A stretch of DNA of 36,082 nt, taken from positions 1 through 36,082 of the forward strand of contig JAOAPR010000164.1 in the NCBI GenBank assembly GCA_025463005.1, written 5' to 3'. Both the position numbers and the translations under genes were made by a program. This document shows positions 15,759-23,665 of this stretch, in pieces. The notes beneath the pieces were generated by a model, which was given only the letters and a program-made list of their open reading frames with translations, ran no database searches and was not told the DNA's origin. Each line of letters opens with the position of its first letter. Within the stretch, counting starts at the first letter, position 1. Source of the stretch: Bryobacterales bacterium. Lineage in GTDB: Bacteria > Acidobacteriota > Terriglobia > Bryobacterales > Bryobacteraceae.

Positions 15759-16163
15759 ATGAGTCACGGGCGGCGTATCATTCCCATTGTGTCTGACGCG
15801 GACATCGTCGAGGCGCGCATGGCGGCCCGTACCCTGGCCGAGTTTGTCGGATTTAGCGGAGCTCACCTCGTGATGATCGCCACCGCGGTCTCCGAGGTGG
15901 CGCGGAATATTATCGAATACGCCAAGCCTGGCGAAGTGGTCTTATCCGTCGTCCAGAACAGCCTCCGGCGTGGCCTGGAAGTGGTGGCACGCGATCAAGG
16001 CCCTGGAATTGCTGACATTTCGCAAGCCATGCAGGACGGCTTCTCTACCTCGAGAAGCTTAGGGCTTGGTCTGCCTGGCTCACGCCGGTTAATGGACGAG
16101 TTTGAGGTGGAGTCGAAAGTGGGCCTGGGAACCACAGTAACGATGAGGAAGTGGCTGCCTTGA
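15759..16163 (+). CDS. rsbT: RsbT-like serine kinase / switch protein
   Basis: A 134-residue GHKL-type kinase matching RsbT in length. The ATP-binding boxes are visible: the N-box in AVSEVARNIIEYA, the G1 box VVARDQGPGIAD and the glycine-rich lid SRSLGLGLPGSRRLMDEF. In Bacillus, RsbT phosphorylates RsbS and RsbR, leaves the stressosome and then activates RsbU by binding its N-terminal domain. Here that N-terminal domain is found on a hybrid histidine kinase two genes downstream, so RsbT probably switches on a phosphorelay. ATG 15759 follows the rsbS stop by one base. ATG 15744, inside the end of rsbS, is a possible alternative. Confidence 0.88.
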   Translation: MSHGRRIIPIVSDADIVEARMAARTLAEFVGFSGAHLVMIATAVSEVARNIIEYAKPGEVVLSVVQNSLRRGLEVVARDQGPGIADISQAMQDGFSTSRSLGLGLPGSRRLMDEFEVESKVGLGTTVTMRKWLP

Positions 16164-16786
16164 AAGGGCTTTTCGTAGATGCGTTGCCACTCCTGGAGTA
16201 CGGAGTATCGTCGCTGCCGGCGCCTGGTGAAGAGGAATCGGGCGACCTGCACCTGGTAAAGCAGACTGAGCGCGGTGCTTTGGTGGCTGTGGTCGATGGT
16301 TTGGGTCACGGCGTAGAGGCAGCGGAGGCGGCGCGCCTGGCGATTGCAATTCTGGAGGCGCATTCCAGCGAGGGCGTTATTCAACTGGTTCGGCGCTGTC
16401 ACGAACGACTCAAGCACACGCGGGGGGCCGTGATGAGCCTCGCGTCGTTTGACACAATAGAGAATACTGTGACGTGGCTCGGAGTCGGCAACATCGAGGG
16501 GATGTTGTTGCATGGCGGCCTTGCGGAGAATCCACGGCTGGAAACGATTTTTCTGCGTCCGGGCGTGGTGGGCTACCGGCTGCCGCCGCTTCAAGCCATG
16601 GTTACTCCGATTTCTGCCGGCGACCTTGTAATCCTGAACACCGATGGCATCCGCGGAGACTTCGCCGTTCAATTTGCCCCGGAAGACCAGCCCGGTCAGA
16701 TCGCCGAATACATTTCGTCGAATTTCCGAAAGGGGGACGACGATGGTCTGGTTCTGGTATTGCGCTATCGGGGGTCGAGCGAATGA
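16151..16786 (+). CDS. rsbX: RsbX-like PP2C/SpoIIE-type serine phosphatase
   Basis: A 211-residue single-domain PP2C phosphatase like RsbX, the enzyme that removes phosphate from RsbS and RsbR to reset the stressosome. The metal-binding acidic motifs are in place: LVAVVDGLGHG near residue 48, LNTDGI near 160 and GDDDGLVLVLRY near the end. It overlaps the 3' end of rsbT. The GTG at 16151 is given as start, but the GAGGAA just before it sits too close. A TTG at 16160, nine nt from the same GAGGAA and overlapping the rsbT stop as TTGA, may be the true start and would shorten the protein by three residues. The 3' end overlaps the next gene as ATGA. Confidence 0.85.
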   Translation: MAALKGLFVDALPLLEYGVSSLPAPGEEESGDLHLVKQTERGALVAVVDGLGHGVEAAEAARLAIAILEAHSSEGVIQLVRRCHERLKHTRGAVMSLASFDTIENTVTWLGVGNIEGMLLHGGLAENPRLETIFLRPGVVGYRLPPLQAMVTPISAGDLVILNTDGIRGDFAVQFAPEDQPGQIAEYISSNFRKGDDDGLVLVLRYRGSSE

Positions 16787-19287
16787 GCGACGTGGCGGGA
16801 GCTCTGGCCAAGGAATACGCCGCAGCGATGCAGGAGTACTTGGCGGGGCGAGGCGAGGCGGCGTTGCAGCGCGCCTACGAAGCCGGACGGCGGGCGCTCG
16901 CGGAAGGCTTGGGTGTGCTCGAAATGTTCGCGGCGCACCAGGAATCAGTTAGCGGCGCGCTTCGGTCACAGGTCGATAAAAGCGAGAAGGAGCGCGTCCT
17001 GGAACGAGCGCTGGACTGCTTCGCGGAGGGTCTGTCGCCCTTTGAGATGGTGTTGCGCGGGGTCCGGGAAGCGAACTCCCGCCTGCAGCAGAGTCTCAAC
17101 AGCCTGCAAGGTGTGGAGGAGCAGCTCCGCCGCCAGAATGAGAAGCTCACCGCCGCTCATCGGGCCGTGGAAAAGGAACGCAGCCGTTATCAGGCGTTGT
17201 TTGATTTCGCTCCTGACGGATATCTTGTGACCGGCTTGGAAGGAGCGATTCGGGAGGCCAATACCGCCGCCGCGTCGATTCTGAATACACCCAAGGCGCT
17301 CCTGCCAGGACAATCCCTCAGTGAGTTCGTGGTCAAAGCAGACCGCGAGGAGTTTCGAGAACGGCTACACCGGCTGCATCTCGGCTCGATCGAGAGGGTG
17401 GAGGACTGGCAGGTTTCTATTCAGCCTAGGAACAAGTCACCTATACCCAGTGCGCTGACCGTTGTGGCGGAGCGTTCTGCTCCGGCGGTGGCCACTTTGC
17501 GCTGGCTGATTCGCGACGTAACAGAGCGCAAGCGCCTGGAAAAGGAGCACACGCGTTGGCTAGTGGGGAAGGCACGGGCCCAGGCCGCGCGGCGTTTCGA
17601 ATTCCTCGCTCAAGCCAGCTCGTTGCTAGTGGAATCTCTGGACGTGGAATCCAGCCTGACCGGCGTCGCTCACCTGACTGCTACGTTTCTGGCGGGATGG
17701 TGTTTCATAAGCGTTGTTGAACCAGACGGGTCGCTTCGCCAACTGGAGGTCGCCCACGCCGATCCATCGGTCGCCGATCTGGCGGCCGCACTGCGCCGGC
17801 ATTGTCTGTTTGGCGGCTGCGAATCGATTGACGCGCTGCCGGACAGTCCCCAGGTCATTGAACCTTTGACTGGAGAATGGTGCACCCTGGCCGCCGACGG
17901 GAAAGAACACGCCGCTTTATTGCGCCAGGTGAGCGGCGGCGGGGCGATGATCTTTCCCCTTCGATTCCATAACCGTTTGATGGGCGTGCTGACGCTGATC
18001 AGGGGTTTCGGCAGCCGCCGCTACCCTCCCGCGGACCGGGTGCTGGGAGAGGATCTCGCCCGGCGTTGCGCACTGGCGCTTGAGAACGTGCGGCTCTATC
18101 GGGAAATCGTGGCAGAGCGCGATAAGGCAGATCTAGCCAACCGCGCCAAGGACCAGTTTGTGGCGATCCTGGGCCATGAGCTCAAAAATCCTCTGACGCC
18201 GATCATTGGCTGGACACGAGTGTTGAAAAGTCACAGCCTCATATCTCAGGATCCGATACTTTCGGAGGGTGTGAAGGCCATGGATAAGAATGCGATGACG
18301 CTCACAAGGCTGGTAGGAGACTGCGTCGACCTGGCCAAAATTACCGAGGGCATAATTCAAATCGAGCGAACACCCATCGATCTGAACCAGGTCGTCACGG
18401 CATCTGCCGACGCCATCCAGGCAATGGTGGACGAACGGCAACTCAGATTGACGGTGGCGCTGTCGCCAGAACCCGTACCCTTGCTAGGCGACGCCATGCG
18501 CCTCGAGCAGGTGATCTTAAACCTCCTCATAAACGCCGTCAAGTATACCGACCCCGGTGGGCTGATTTCTATCCGCGTTGTGCCCAGGGGGGAAGAGGCG
18601 GAGGTCGAAGTCCAAGACACCGGAATCGGGATCGACCCCGCGCTCCTGGCTCAGATTTTCGAACCCTTCCGTCACGGATCAAGCTCGTGGCTCACCTCGA
18701 AGTCCGGCCTGGGACTGGGATTGGCGATCGCAGAGCGGATCGTCAAGATGCATGGAGGACGGTTGTGGGCCGAGAGCGAGGGACTTGGATCCGGTAGTAC
18801 GTTTCGGATCCGGCTTCCGAAGGCGGCGCCAGCGGCCCAAGAGCCGCAATCCGATTCGCCCGCGGCGCGATCCGAGGCTTCCGGAAGCAAAATTCGCATT
18901 CTGTTGGTTGAAGACTCTGAGGACATCCTGTTTCTGTTGAAGATGGAACTCGAAAGCCTGGGACACTCAGTGACGACCGCCACCAACGGGAAACTGGGAA
19001 TGGAAGCCGCCAGAACCCATCCCGCCGACCTGATCATTTCCGACGTTAAGATGCCTCTGGTCGATGGATACGAGTTTATTCGTGCTATTCGAAGCGTGCC
19101 CGAGTTGAGTGCTACGCCTGCGATCGCCCTCACCGGATTCGGGGCCAAGGCGGATGTCGAACGGGCGCTCGCGGCCGGCTTTGACGCATGTATAAGCAAG
19201 CCGGCGGAGCCTGGAGAGATCGCTGCCCTCATTCGGCGGCTGACGGAAATCCGAGAGGCAGTCCACGCCGGGTCCCAGCCCGGTTAA
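16783..19287 (+). CDS. Hybrid histidine kinase with N-terminal RsbU-type RsbT-binding domain
   Basis: An 834-residue soluble multidomain protein. Residues 1-95 resemble the RsbU N-terminal domain that binds RsbT (EYLAGRGEAALQRAYEAGRRAL, then FAEGLSPFEMVLRGVREAN). A coiled coil (about 95-130), a PAS domain (about 134-250) and a GAF-like domain (about 272-440) follow. The DHp helix has VAILGHELKNPLTPIIG with the phospho-His at about 464. The ATPase domain (566-682) has an N-box NLLINAVKYT and DTGIGID. The receiver (704-825) has Asp in ISDVKMP. In Bacillus the same N-terminal domain sits on a PP2C phosphatase that releases sigma-B; here the output is a histidine phosphorelay instead. ATG 16783 overlaps the rsbX stop, which supports the start. 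The receiver has no output domain, so a downstream regulator is expected, possibly the divergent NtrC-type protein. Confidence 0.85.
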   Translation: MSDVAGALAKEYAAAMQEYLAGRGEAALQRAYEAGRRALAEGLGVLEMFAAHQESVSGALRSQVDKSEKERVLERALDCFAEGLSPFEMVLRGVREANSRLQQSLNSLQGVEEQLRRQNEKLTAAHRAVEKERSRYQALFDFAPDGYLVTGLEGAIREANTAAASILNTPKALLPGQSLSEFVVKADREEFRERLHRLHLGSIERVEDWQVSIQPRNKSPIPSALTVVAERSAPAVATLRWLIRDVTERKRLEKEHTRWLVGKARAQAARRFEFLAQASSLLVESLDVESSLTGVAHLTATFLAGWCFISVVEPDGSLRQLEVAHADPSVADLAAALRRHCLFGGCESIDALPDSPQVIEPLTGEWCTLAADGKEHAALLRQVSGGGAMIFPLRFHNRLMGVLTLIRGFGSRRYPPADRVLGEDLARRCALALENVRLYREIVAERDKADLANRAKDQFVAILGHELKNPLTPIIGWTRVLKSHSLISQDPILSEGVKAMDKNAMTLTRLVGDCVDLAKITEGIIQIERTPIDLNQVVTASADAIQAMVDERQLRLTVALSPEPVPLLGDAMRLEQVILNLLINAVKYTDPGGLISIRVVPRGEEAEVEVQDTGIGIDPALLAQIFEPFRHGSSSWLTSKSGLGLGLAIAERIVKMHGGRLWAESEGLGSGSTFRIRLPKAAPAAQEPQSDSPAARSEASGSKIRILLVEDSEDILFLLKMELESLGHSVTTATNGKLGMEAARTHPADLIISDVKMPLVDGYEFIRAIRSVPELSATPAIALTGFGAKADVERALAAGFDACISKPAEPGEIAALIRRLTEIREAVHAGSQPG

Positions 19288-19310
19288 CCACTGCAGAGGA
19301 GAAACTGCCC

Positions 19311-20210
19311 ATGAGAGGTAAACAAGCAAGACAGGCCGTGCCCATGACGCAGCCTGTTGCAAGTGAGCTACGCGAGGCCGCGACTCAGGCGCTTTTGACG
19401 GAACTAGTCTCGCACCTGCGTCAGAATCGCACCCAGCTTCGCGAGGAATGGGCGCGACGCATCACCGAGTCCCGGCTGCTCACCGCCATGACTCAAGAAG
19501 AAATTTTTATTGAAGCCACGGCCGTGTACGACAACTACGTGGCGGTGCTCGAAACGGGCTCGGTGGAAGCGCTCCAGGAATACGCGCGCGACCTCTCCGA
19601 ACGTATTATTCCGCGGGGTGTGGAAACGCACGAAGTACTGGGCATCGTGCTTTTGCTCCGCGACGTGCTGGCCCGTTCGCTTTTCAAGAAGTATCAGACC
19701 GATTTCAGCATGCTGAACCGCGTGCTGGACGCTTACGAGCCAGCCGCAAACCGCATCGCCAACACGGTCGGCGTGAGCTTCGTGGAGGAGCGCGAGCGCA
19801 TCATCCGCGAGCAGCAGGAAGCCATCCGCGAGTTGTCGACGCCCGTACTACAAGTTCGCGAGCGCCTGCTCATTTTGCCGATCATCGGCGTAATCGATCC
19901 CCAGCGGGCACGCCAGCTGACCGAGCAGTTGCTGCGCGGTATCCGCTCCAATCGCGCCAAAGTGGTGGTCATCGACATAACCGGCGTGCCCTCGGTGGAC
20001 TCCACCGTGGCCAATCACCTGGTCCAGACAGTGGACGCGTCCCGCCTGATGGGCGCGACAGTGATCGTCACCGGCCTCTCCTCGGAAATCGCTCAGACCC
20101 TCGTAACCATCGGCGTCGATCTCACCAAGATGAAAACCGTCGGCGACCTGCAGGGAGGTATCGAGGAAGCCGAGCGTCTGCTGGGATACCAGATCCGCGT
20201 GGAAGCGTAA
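19311..20210 (+). CDS. rsbR: RsbR-like stressosome co-antagonist (RsbRD_N + STAS)
   Basis: A 299-residue protein with an N-terminal helical sensor region (about 17-150) of RsbRD type and a C-terminal STAS domain (about 175-290). The STAS domain contains IDITGVPSVDSTVANHLVQ, with Ser231/Thr232 at the first RsbR phosphorylation position, and SEIAQTLVTIG with Thr263 at the second. RsbR co-assembles with RsbS, and its N-terminal domains project from the stressosome as sensory turrets. The start at 19311 has GAGGAGAA ending about 8 nt upstream and lies 23 nt after the hybrid kinase stop. The nature of the signal is unknown; the N-terminal domain shows no haem or flavin motif. Confidence 0.88.
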   Translation: MRGKQARQAVPMTQPVASELREAATQALLTELVSHLRQNRTQLREEWARRITESRLLTAMTQEEIFIEATAVYDNYVAVLETGSVEALQEYARDLSERIIPRGVETHEVLGIVLLLRDVLARSLFKKYQTDFSMLNRVLDAYEPAANRIANTVGVSFVEERERIIREQQEAIRELSTPVLQVRERLLILPIIGVIDPQRARQLTEQLLRGIRSNRAKVVVIDITGVPSVDSTVANHLVQTVDASRLMGATVIVTGLSSEIAQTLVTIGVDLTKMKTVGDLQGGIEEAERLLGYQIRVEA

Positions 20211-20222
20211 CGAGGGGCGTTC

Positions 20223-21428
20223 TCAGCCGGCTTCGTGCAGGAGAACCCGGCCGTCTCGCTTGTGGGACATCAGGATGTCTTTGACGGAGTCTGCGACGTA
20301 GCGCACCTGTTCCTCGGTCATGGCAGGATACAGAGGAAGCGAAACGATCCGTGGATACAGTTTGAGGGCGCGTGGGCAGGGTCGTTGAGCCACAGGCATT
20401 CTGGCGAAGTACGGATGCAGTGGAATCGGAATGAAATGGACGCTAGAACCCACTCCTCTGCGCCGCAGTTCCTCGATGAATTCGCCGCGGTCGATGTTCA
20501 GCATGTTGAGATTGAGACGCAGGACATAGAGGTGCCAGGCGTGCCGGGAGCGCGGCGCATCAGCCGGGAGTTCGACCTCTTCCATCCCAGCCAGTACCTG
20601 GTTGTAGATTTTGGCGTAATATGTCCGGGTCTCGATGAAGGAATCCAGCTTGCGCAATTGCTGAATACCGAGCGCTGACTGCAGATCGGTCAGGTTGTAT
20701 TTGAACCCTGTGTCGACGACCTCATAGTGCCAGTTGCCGCGCTCGGAGTAGCGCTTCCAGGCATCGCGATTCATGCCATGCAGGGACAGCATGCGCATCC
20801 TGGCTGCCAGGGACTCCCGCGGCGTGGTAATCATTCCGCCTTCGCCCGTGGTCATGTTCTTGGTGGCATAAAAGCTGAAGGCAACGGCATCGCTGGCGTC
20901 TTCGCCATCTTCGGACATCCCGATGGGGCGGCCCTGGTAATGGGTTCCTGCCGCGTGGGCCGCGTCTTCGATGACGAAAAGTCCATGTTTGCGTGCAAGG
21001 GCCCAAATGGCCTTCATCTCGCACGGGAGACCTCCGAAGTGCACGGGGACGATGGCCCGCGTGCGCGGTGTAATCGCCCGCGCGATCTCTTCCGGATCAA
21101 TATTCCCGTCCGCGCCGATATCGGCCATCACGGGCTTCGCGCCGACATGGAGGATGGTGTGGACGGTGGAGCAGAAAGTGAGCGGCGTGGTGATGACCTC
21201 GTCGCCCCTCCCGATCCCCAGCGCGGCAAACGCCACGTGCAATCCGGCTGTGCAGGAGTTCACGGCGATAGCGTGTGGAGCTCGAACATACGCGCCGAAT
21301 TCCTTTTCGAATTGGGCGGTCCGCGGCCCGGTGGTGAGCCAGCCGGATCGCAGGGTGGCTTCGACCTCGCGCACCTCTTCCTCGCCAATGGAAGGTACGT
21401 GAAACGGGATGAATGGATTATTACGCAT
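20223..21428 (-). CDS. DegT/DnrJ/EryC1/StrS-family sugar aminotransferase
   Basis: A 401-residue PLP-dependent aminotransferase that converts a nucleotide keto-sugar to an amino sugar. The PLP lysine is in FSFYATKNMTTGEGGM (about residue 190). Other fold markers are AVNSCTAGLHVAFAALGIG (about 56), the Asp of IEDAAHAAGTHYQG, and YKYNLTDLQSALG-like FKYNLTDLQSALG (about 240). It lies downstream of the NusG paralogue on the same strand with a 155-bp gap, so it is probably read from that promoter and subject to its antitermination. The amino group it creates could be the acceptor for an acyl or sulfolactyl group, but this is only a suggestion from gene content. Its 3' end is 12 bp from the converging rsbR. 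Confidence 0.92.
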   Translation of the reverse strand: MRNNPFIPFHVPSIGEEEVREVEATLRSGWLTTGPRTAQFEKEFGAYVRAPHAIAVNSCTAGLHVAFAALGIGRGDEVITTPLTFCSTVHTILHVGAKPVMADIGADGNIDPEEIARAITPRTRAIVPVHFGGLPCEMKAIWALARKHGLFVIEDAAHAAGTHYQGRPIGMSEDGEDASDAVAFSFYATKNMTTGEGGMITTPRESLAARMRMLSLHGMNRDAWKRYSERGNWHYEVVDTGFKYNLTDLQSALGIQQLRKLDSFIETRTYYAKIYNQVLAGMEEVELPADAPRSRHAWHLYVLRLNLNMLNIDRGEFIEELRRRGVGSSVHFIPIPLHPYFARMPVAQRPCPRALKLYPRIVSLPLYPAMTEEQVRYVADSVKDILMSHKRDGRVLLHEAG

Positions 21429-21583
21429 TCGTCCTTAGGTCCGCCTTCGGGGCCGGCGGTCGCGAGCCCGCCGCACAGTTTCGGATCGGCGCCTTTAAGC
21501 GCCCAGGGAACGCATGATCCGATCGCGGTCGAATCCGCGAGGGTATCCCATTGCGACTCGAACGCTCTTCATGCGCGGGTTCG

Positions 21584-22144
21584 TCACGCCAGAGCCACGC
21601 AGTCGGAATCGATTTCCAGCAGAACGGACCTTTGCAGCAAGCTCACGGACAGAACCAGCCGCATGGACTGTTTGGCGCCGACCACGATCCCTTCGATGCC
21701 GGTGAGAGGTCCGGCGGTGACGCGGCCCGTTTGTCCTGATCGCCAAAAAGGATGCGGAACCATAGCGATTCCCGCCTCGGCGACTCGCTGGAGCGAAACG
21801 ATTTCATCGTCCTCCAGTGGGATCGGAACACGGCCTGCGCCGATCATACGAAGGACGCCCGGGGTGGTGAGGACCGGCAGACGGGCGGTGGGATTCACGC
21901 GGCAAAATAAATAACCGGGAAATAGAGGAAGGTCGAATGTCCGTACCCGACGGTCATATTGGTGGCGCCGCGTGTGCAGAGGCAGGAACGTTTCAAATCC
22001 TTTGTTGAGCAACAACTGGGACACGATCTTCTCATGACGGACATTGACACTAAGCGCAAACCACTTTCGTTCCGGGTCGGGGGCGTAGAGGGCTTTACTC
22101 GCAAGATAGCCGGGTTCAACGTCCGTAACGTATTTATTTTCCAT
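21584..22144 (-). CDS. Specialised NusG paralogue (UpxY/RfaH/LoaP-type antiterminator)
   Basis: A 186-residue protein with the NGN domain at about 27-120 (KWFALSVNVRHEKIVSQLL, then LFPGYLFCRV) and a C-terminal KOW domain (TGRVTAGPLTGIEGIVVG). This is the layout of NusG paralogues that ride on RNA polymerase and suppress termination in long polysaccharide or antibiotic operons. It is not the housekeeping NusG, which lies with secE and ribosomal genes and has a different N-terminus. The neighbours (a sugar aminotransferase downstream, EPS genes nearby) fit this family. Its leader holds a sigma-54 promoter match, a hairpin and the ops-like GCGGTAGCT followed by a T-run only 13 nt from the ATG, with no visible Shine-Dalgarno. 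Self-recruitment on its own leader is known for UpxY-type proteins and is inferred here. Confidence 0.9.
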   Translation of the reverse strand: MENKYVTDVEPGYLASKALYAPDPERKWFALSVNVRHEKIVSQLLLNKGFETFLPLHTRRHQYDRRVRTFDLPLFPGYLFCRVNPTARLPVLTTPGVLRMIGAGRVPIPLEDDEIVSLQRVAEAGIAMVPHPFWRSGQTGRVTAGPLTGIEGIVVGAKQSMRLVLSVSLLQRSVLLEIDSDCVALA

Positions 22145-22156
22145 GGCAGAGGAAAA

Positions 22157-22184
22157 AGCTACCGCTCTCTCGCGCTGCGAGAGA
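22157..22184 (-). promoter_or_regulatory. Leader hairpin plus ops-like element of the NusG paralogue
   Basis: Reading the - strand, an 8-bp perfect stem with a 3-nt loop (22184-22166) is followed at once by GCGGTAGCT (22165-22157) and then TTTTCC. The hairpin with its downstream T-run resembles an attenuator, and GCGGTAGC equals the core of the RfaH ops site. The element starts about +30 from the predicted sigma-54 start. A NusG-type protein that loads here could overcome pausing or termination in its own leader; this is inferred. Confidence 0.65.
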
Positions 22185-22204
22185 CACTTTTCAGCCGCTA
22201 CTAA

Positions 22205-22220
22205 TGCACGGGAGGTGCCA
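22205..22220 (-). promoter_or_regulatory. Candidate sigma-54 promoter for the NusG paralogue
   Basis: On the - strand the sequence is TGGCACCTCCCGTGCA, with a complete TGGCAC and TGC at exact -24/-12 spacing. Predicted start near 22194, leaving a 50-nt leader filled by the hairpin and ops-like element. Confidence 0.6.
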
Positions 22221-22442
22221 CTCGCCGCGAACTATCGGTCCATGCCGATGTATCTCGCGCGCGTGGCAAGTTTTCTCGCTTCAAGCAACGCGGTGGAGAT
22301 GGAGCCTGCGCTATCGCGTTTGTGGCAGAAGAGATCTCAGTTGTGGCATACGACTTCCTTTCGCTCCTCGCGGCCCGGATCTCGAAGATTGCCGGCGTCA
22401 GTTGTTTAGGCCGCCTGGAGCAATTCCCTATCCGGCACGCAA

Positions 22443-22458
22443 TGGCGATGTGCTTGCA
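22443..22458 (+). promoter_or_regulatory. Candidate sigma-54 promoter for the NarL-type two-component pair
   Basis: TGGCGATGTGCTTGCA matches the consensus in TGGC and in TTGCA with the exact spacing. Predicted start near 22469, about 36 nt before the kinase ATG at 22505. There is no ops-like core at the distance seen in the three other leaders. Confidence 0.5.
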
Positions 22459-22504
22459 GAACCCGATGGCGGTGTAGCGTGCCAATGCGGGAAGCTACGG
22501 CCTC

Positions 22505-23665
22505 ATGCCGGGGATCTCACAGAGAAAATTCTATTCAGCGGTTCGCGGACCCTCCGCGGAGGCTTTGGATATTCTCGCCCCGCATTCGAACGAGATCTTC
22601 ACGGCCTGGCAGCGCGAGATTCAGCCCCTGGGCCTCCAGCCGGAGGATGTACTGGCAGGAACGTCGATTGATTTCGGGCTCTTGGCCGAACGCCTTCGCA
22701 CCAGTACCTACCCAGCGTTTCGGCAGACCATTCAACGGTTCGGCGAACAGCTCGCGCAGCGTGGAGTGAGTCTCAGCCGGGCGGTCGCAGCCTTCAACCG
22801 GCTCTTCGAAACCTGCCTGCCGGCCGTGGCCCAGCACGCGTCCAAGCGCGCAACCCCGGTCCTGGCTCTGGCGCGCCTTCATGCGCTGGTGAATTTGCTG
22901 ATCGTATCCGGTTATACGGGTCAGTGGGCGGCCGGAAAGAAAACGCTGGTCGAAGCCAGCCTTTCGGAAGCTGAGGATCGCCGCAAAGGAGCGTCCGCGT
23001 ATGTTACGCGGATCTACGAACAGGAGCGGCGCAGCCTTTCGCATGATCTGCACGACGAGGTCGGCCACGATTTGATGCTCATCAAGCTGTATCTGGAAAT
23101 GATCGCGCTGGACAACAAGGCCGCCAGTGAGTCATCCGAGGTTCAGCCCCGCGTGGTCGAAGCCATCGCGCTGGTCTCACATGCTATCGATTCGGTGCGC
23201 CGCCTGGTCCTAGATCTGGGACCGGCCGTCTTCGAGGACCTCGGATTCCTGCCCGCCGTCAGATCGTACATTGGCCAATTCTCGGCGCGAACCAAGATCA
23301 ACGTAACTCTTCGTGAAGGATATCTGCCCGCTGAAATTCCTTCGAGTCACCAGGTGGCACTCTATCGATTGCTTCAAGGTGCTCTATCCAATGTACTTAA
23401 ACACGCCTCGGCTAAAAACGTGAAAGTGTCCCTTGGGAGTATGAAGGACGCCGTGTTAATCATGGTAATAGAAGACGACGGCGTGGGGTTCGATGCGACG
23501 TCTGAGCCCGGGCGCCGGTCATTTGGTTTAACGGCGATGCGGGAGAGAGTCGAAGTTCTGGGTGGCAGGATACATCTGCAGTCCAAAGTTGCCACTCCGG
23601 TGGCCAAAACGCACGGGACCAGGATCGAGATTGATCTTCCACTGCCCGGCGGAGAAGGAAAGTGA
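22505..23665 (+). CDS. NarL-type (HisKA_3) sensor histidine kinase with N-terminal helical sensor domain
   Basis: A 386-residue soluble kinase. The HisKA_3 block ERRSLSHDLHDEVGHDLMLIKL has its phospho-His at about 183. The ATPase domain follows from about 275 to 380, with ALSNVLKHASAKNV (N-box), EDDGVGFD and FGLTAMRERVEVLGG. The N-terminal 150 residues are helical without membrane segments. The pattern HSNEIFTAWQREI ... RQTIQRFGEQLAQRGVSLSRAVAAFNRLFETCLP resembles the RsbRD_N sensor domain of RsbR proteins, suggesting that it senses a similar class of signal; this is inferred. It overlaps the response regulator start (GTGA), so the two form a pair. ATG 22505 is the first in-frame start, with GGGAAG about 11 nt upstream. 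Confidence 0.88.
   Translation: MPGISQRKFYSAVRGPSAEALDILAPHSNEIFTAWQREIQPLGLQPEDVLAGTSIDFGLLAERLRTSTYPAFRQTIQRFGEQLAQRGVSLSRAVAAFNRLFETCLPAVAQHASKRATPVLALARLHALVNLLIVSGYTGQWAAGKKTLVEASLSEAEDRRKGASAYVTRIYEQERRSLSHDLHDEVGHDLMLIKLYLEMIALDNKAASESSEVQPRVVEAIALVSHAIDSVRRLVLDLGPAVFEDLGFLPAVRSYIGQFSARTKINVTLREGYLPAEIPSSHQVALYRLLQGALSNVLKHASAKNVKVSLGSMKDAVLIMVIEDDGVGFDATSEPGRRSFGLTAMRERVEVLGGRIHLQSKVATPVAKTHGTRIEIDLPLPGGEGK

Larger units (their letters stand above)
22145..22504. other. Divergent regulatory region, 360 bp
   Basis: This gene-free region separates the NusG paralogue (-) from the NarL-type kinase (+). It holds a -24/-12 match for each direction (22205-22220 on -, 22443-22458 on +), the hairpin/ops-like leader on the - side, and about 220 bp between the promoters where activator sites would be expected. 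A half-site GCAAGT is at 22266-22271. No small gene is convincing. Confidence 0.6.

Noticed and set aside
20727-21914. A long open frame on the + strand opposite the aminotransferase and NusG paralogue
   Set aside because: It is antisense to two clearly recognisable genes and its translation is rich in Arg, Gly and Pro with no family features, as expected of GC-rich shadow frames.
22344-22359. TGGCATACGACTTCCT, a near match to a sigma-54 promoter on the + strand
   Set aside because: The essential GC of the -12 element reads CC, and a better match lies about 100 bp downstream and nearer the gene.
22468-22482. GGCGGTGTAGCG ahead of the NarL-type kinase, similar to ops
   Set aside because: It has two extra bases within the core, lies at the predicted transcription start rather than at +30, and has no hairpin before it.
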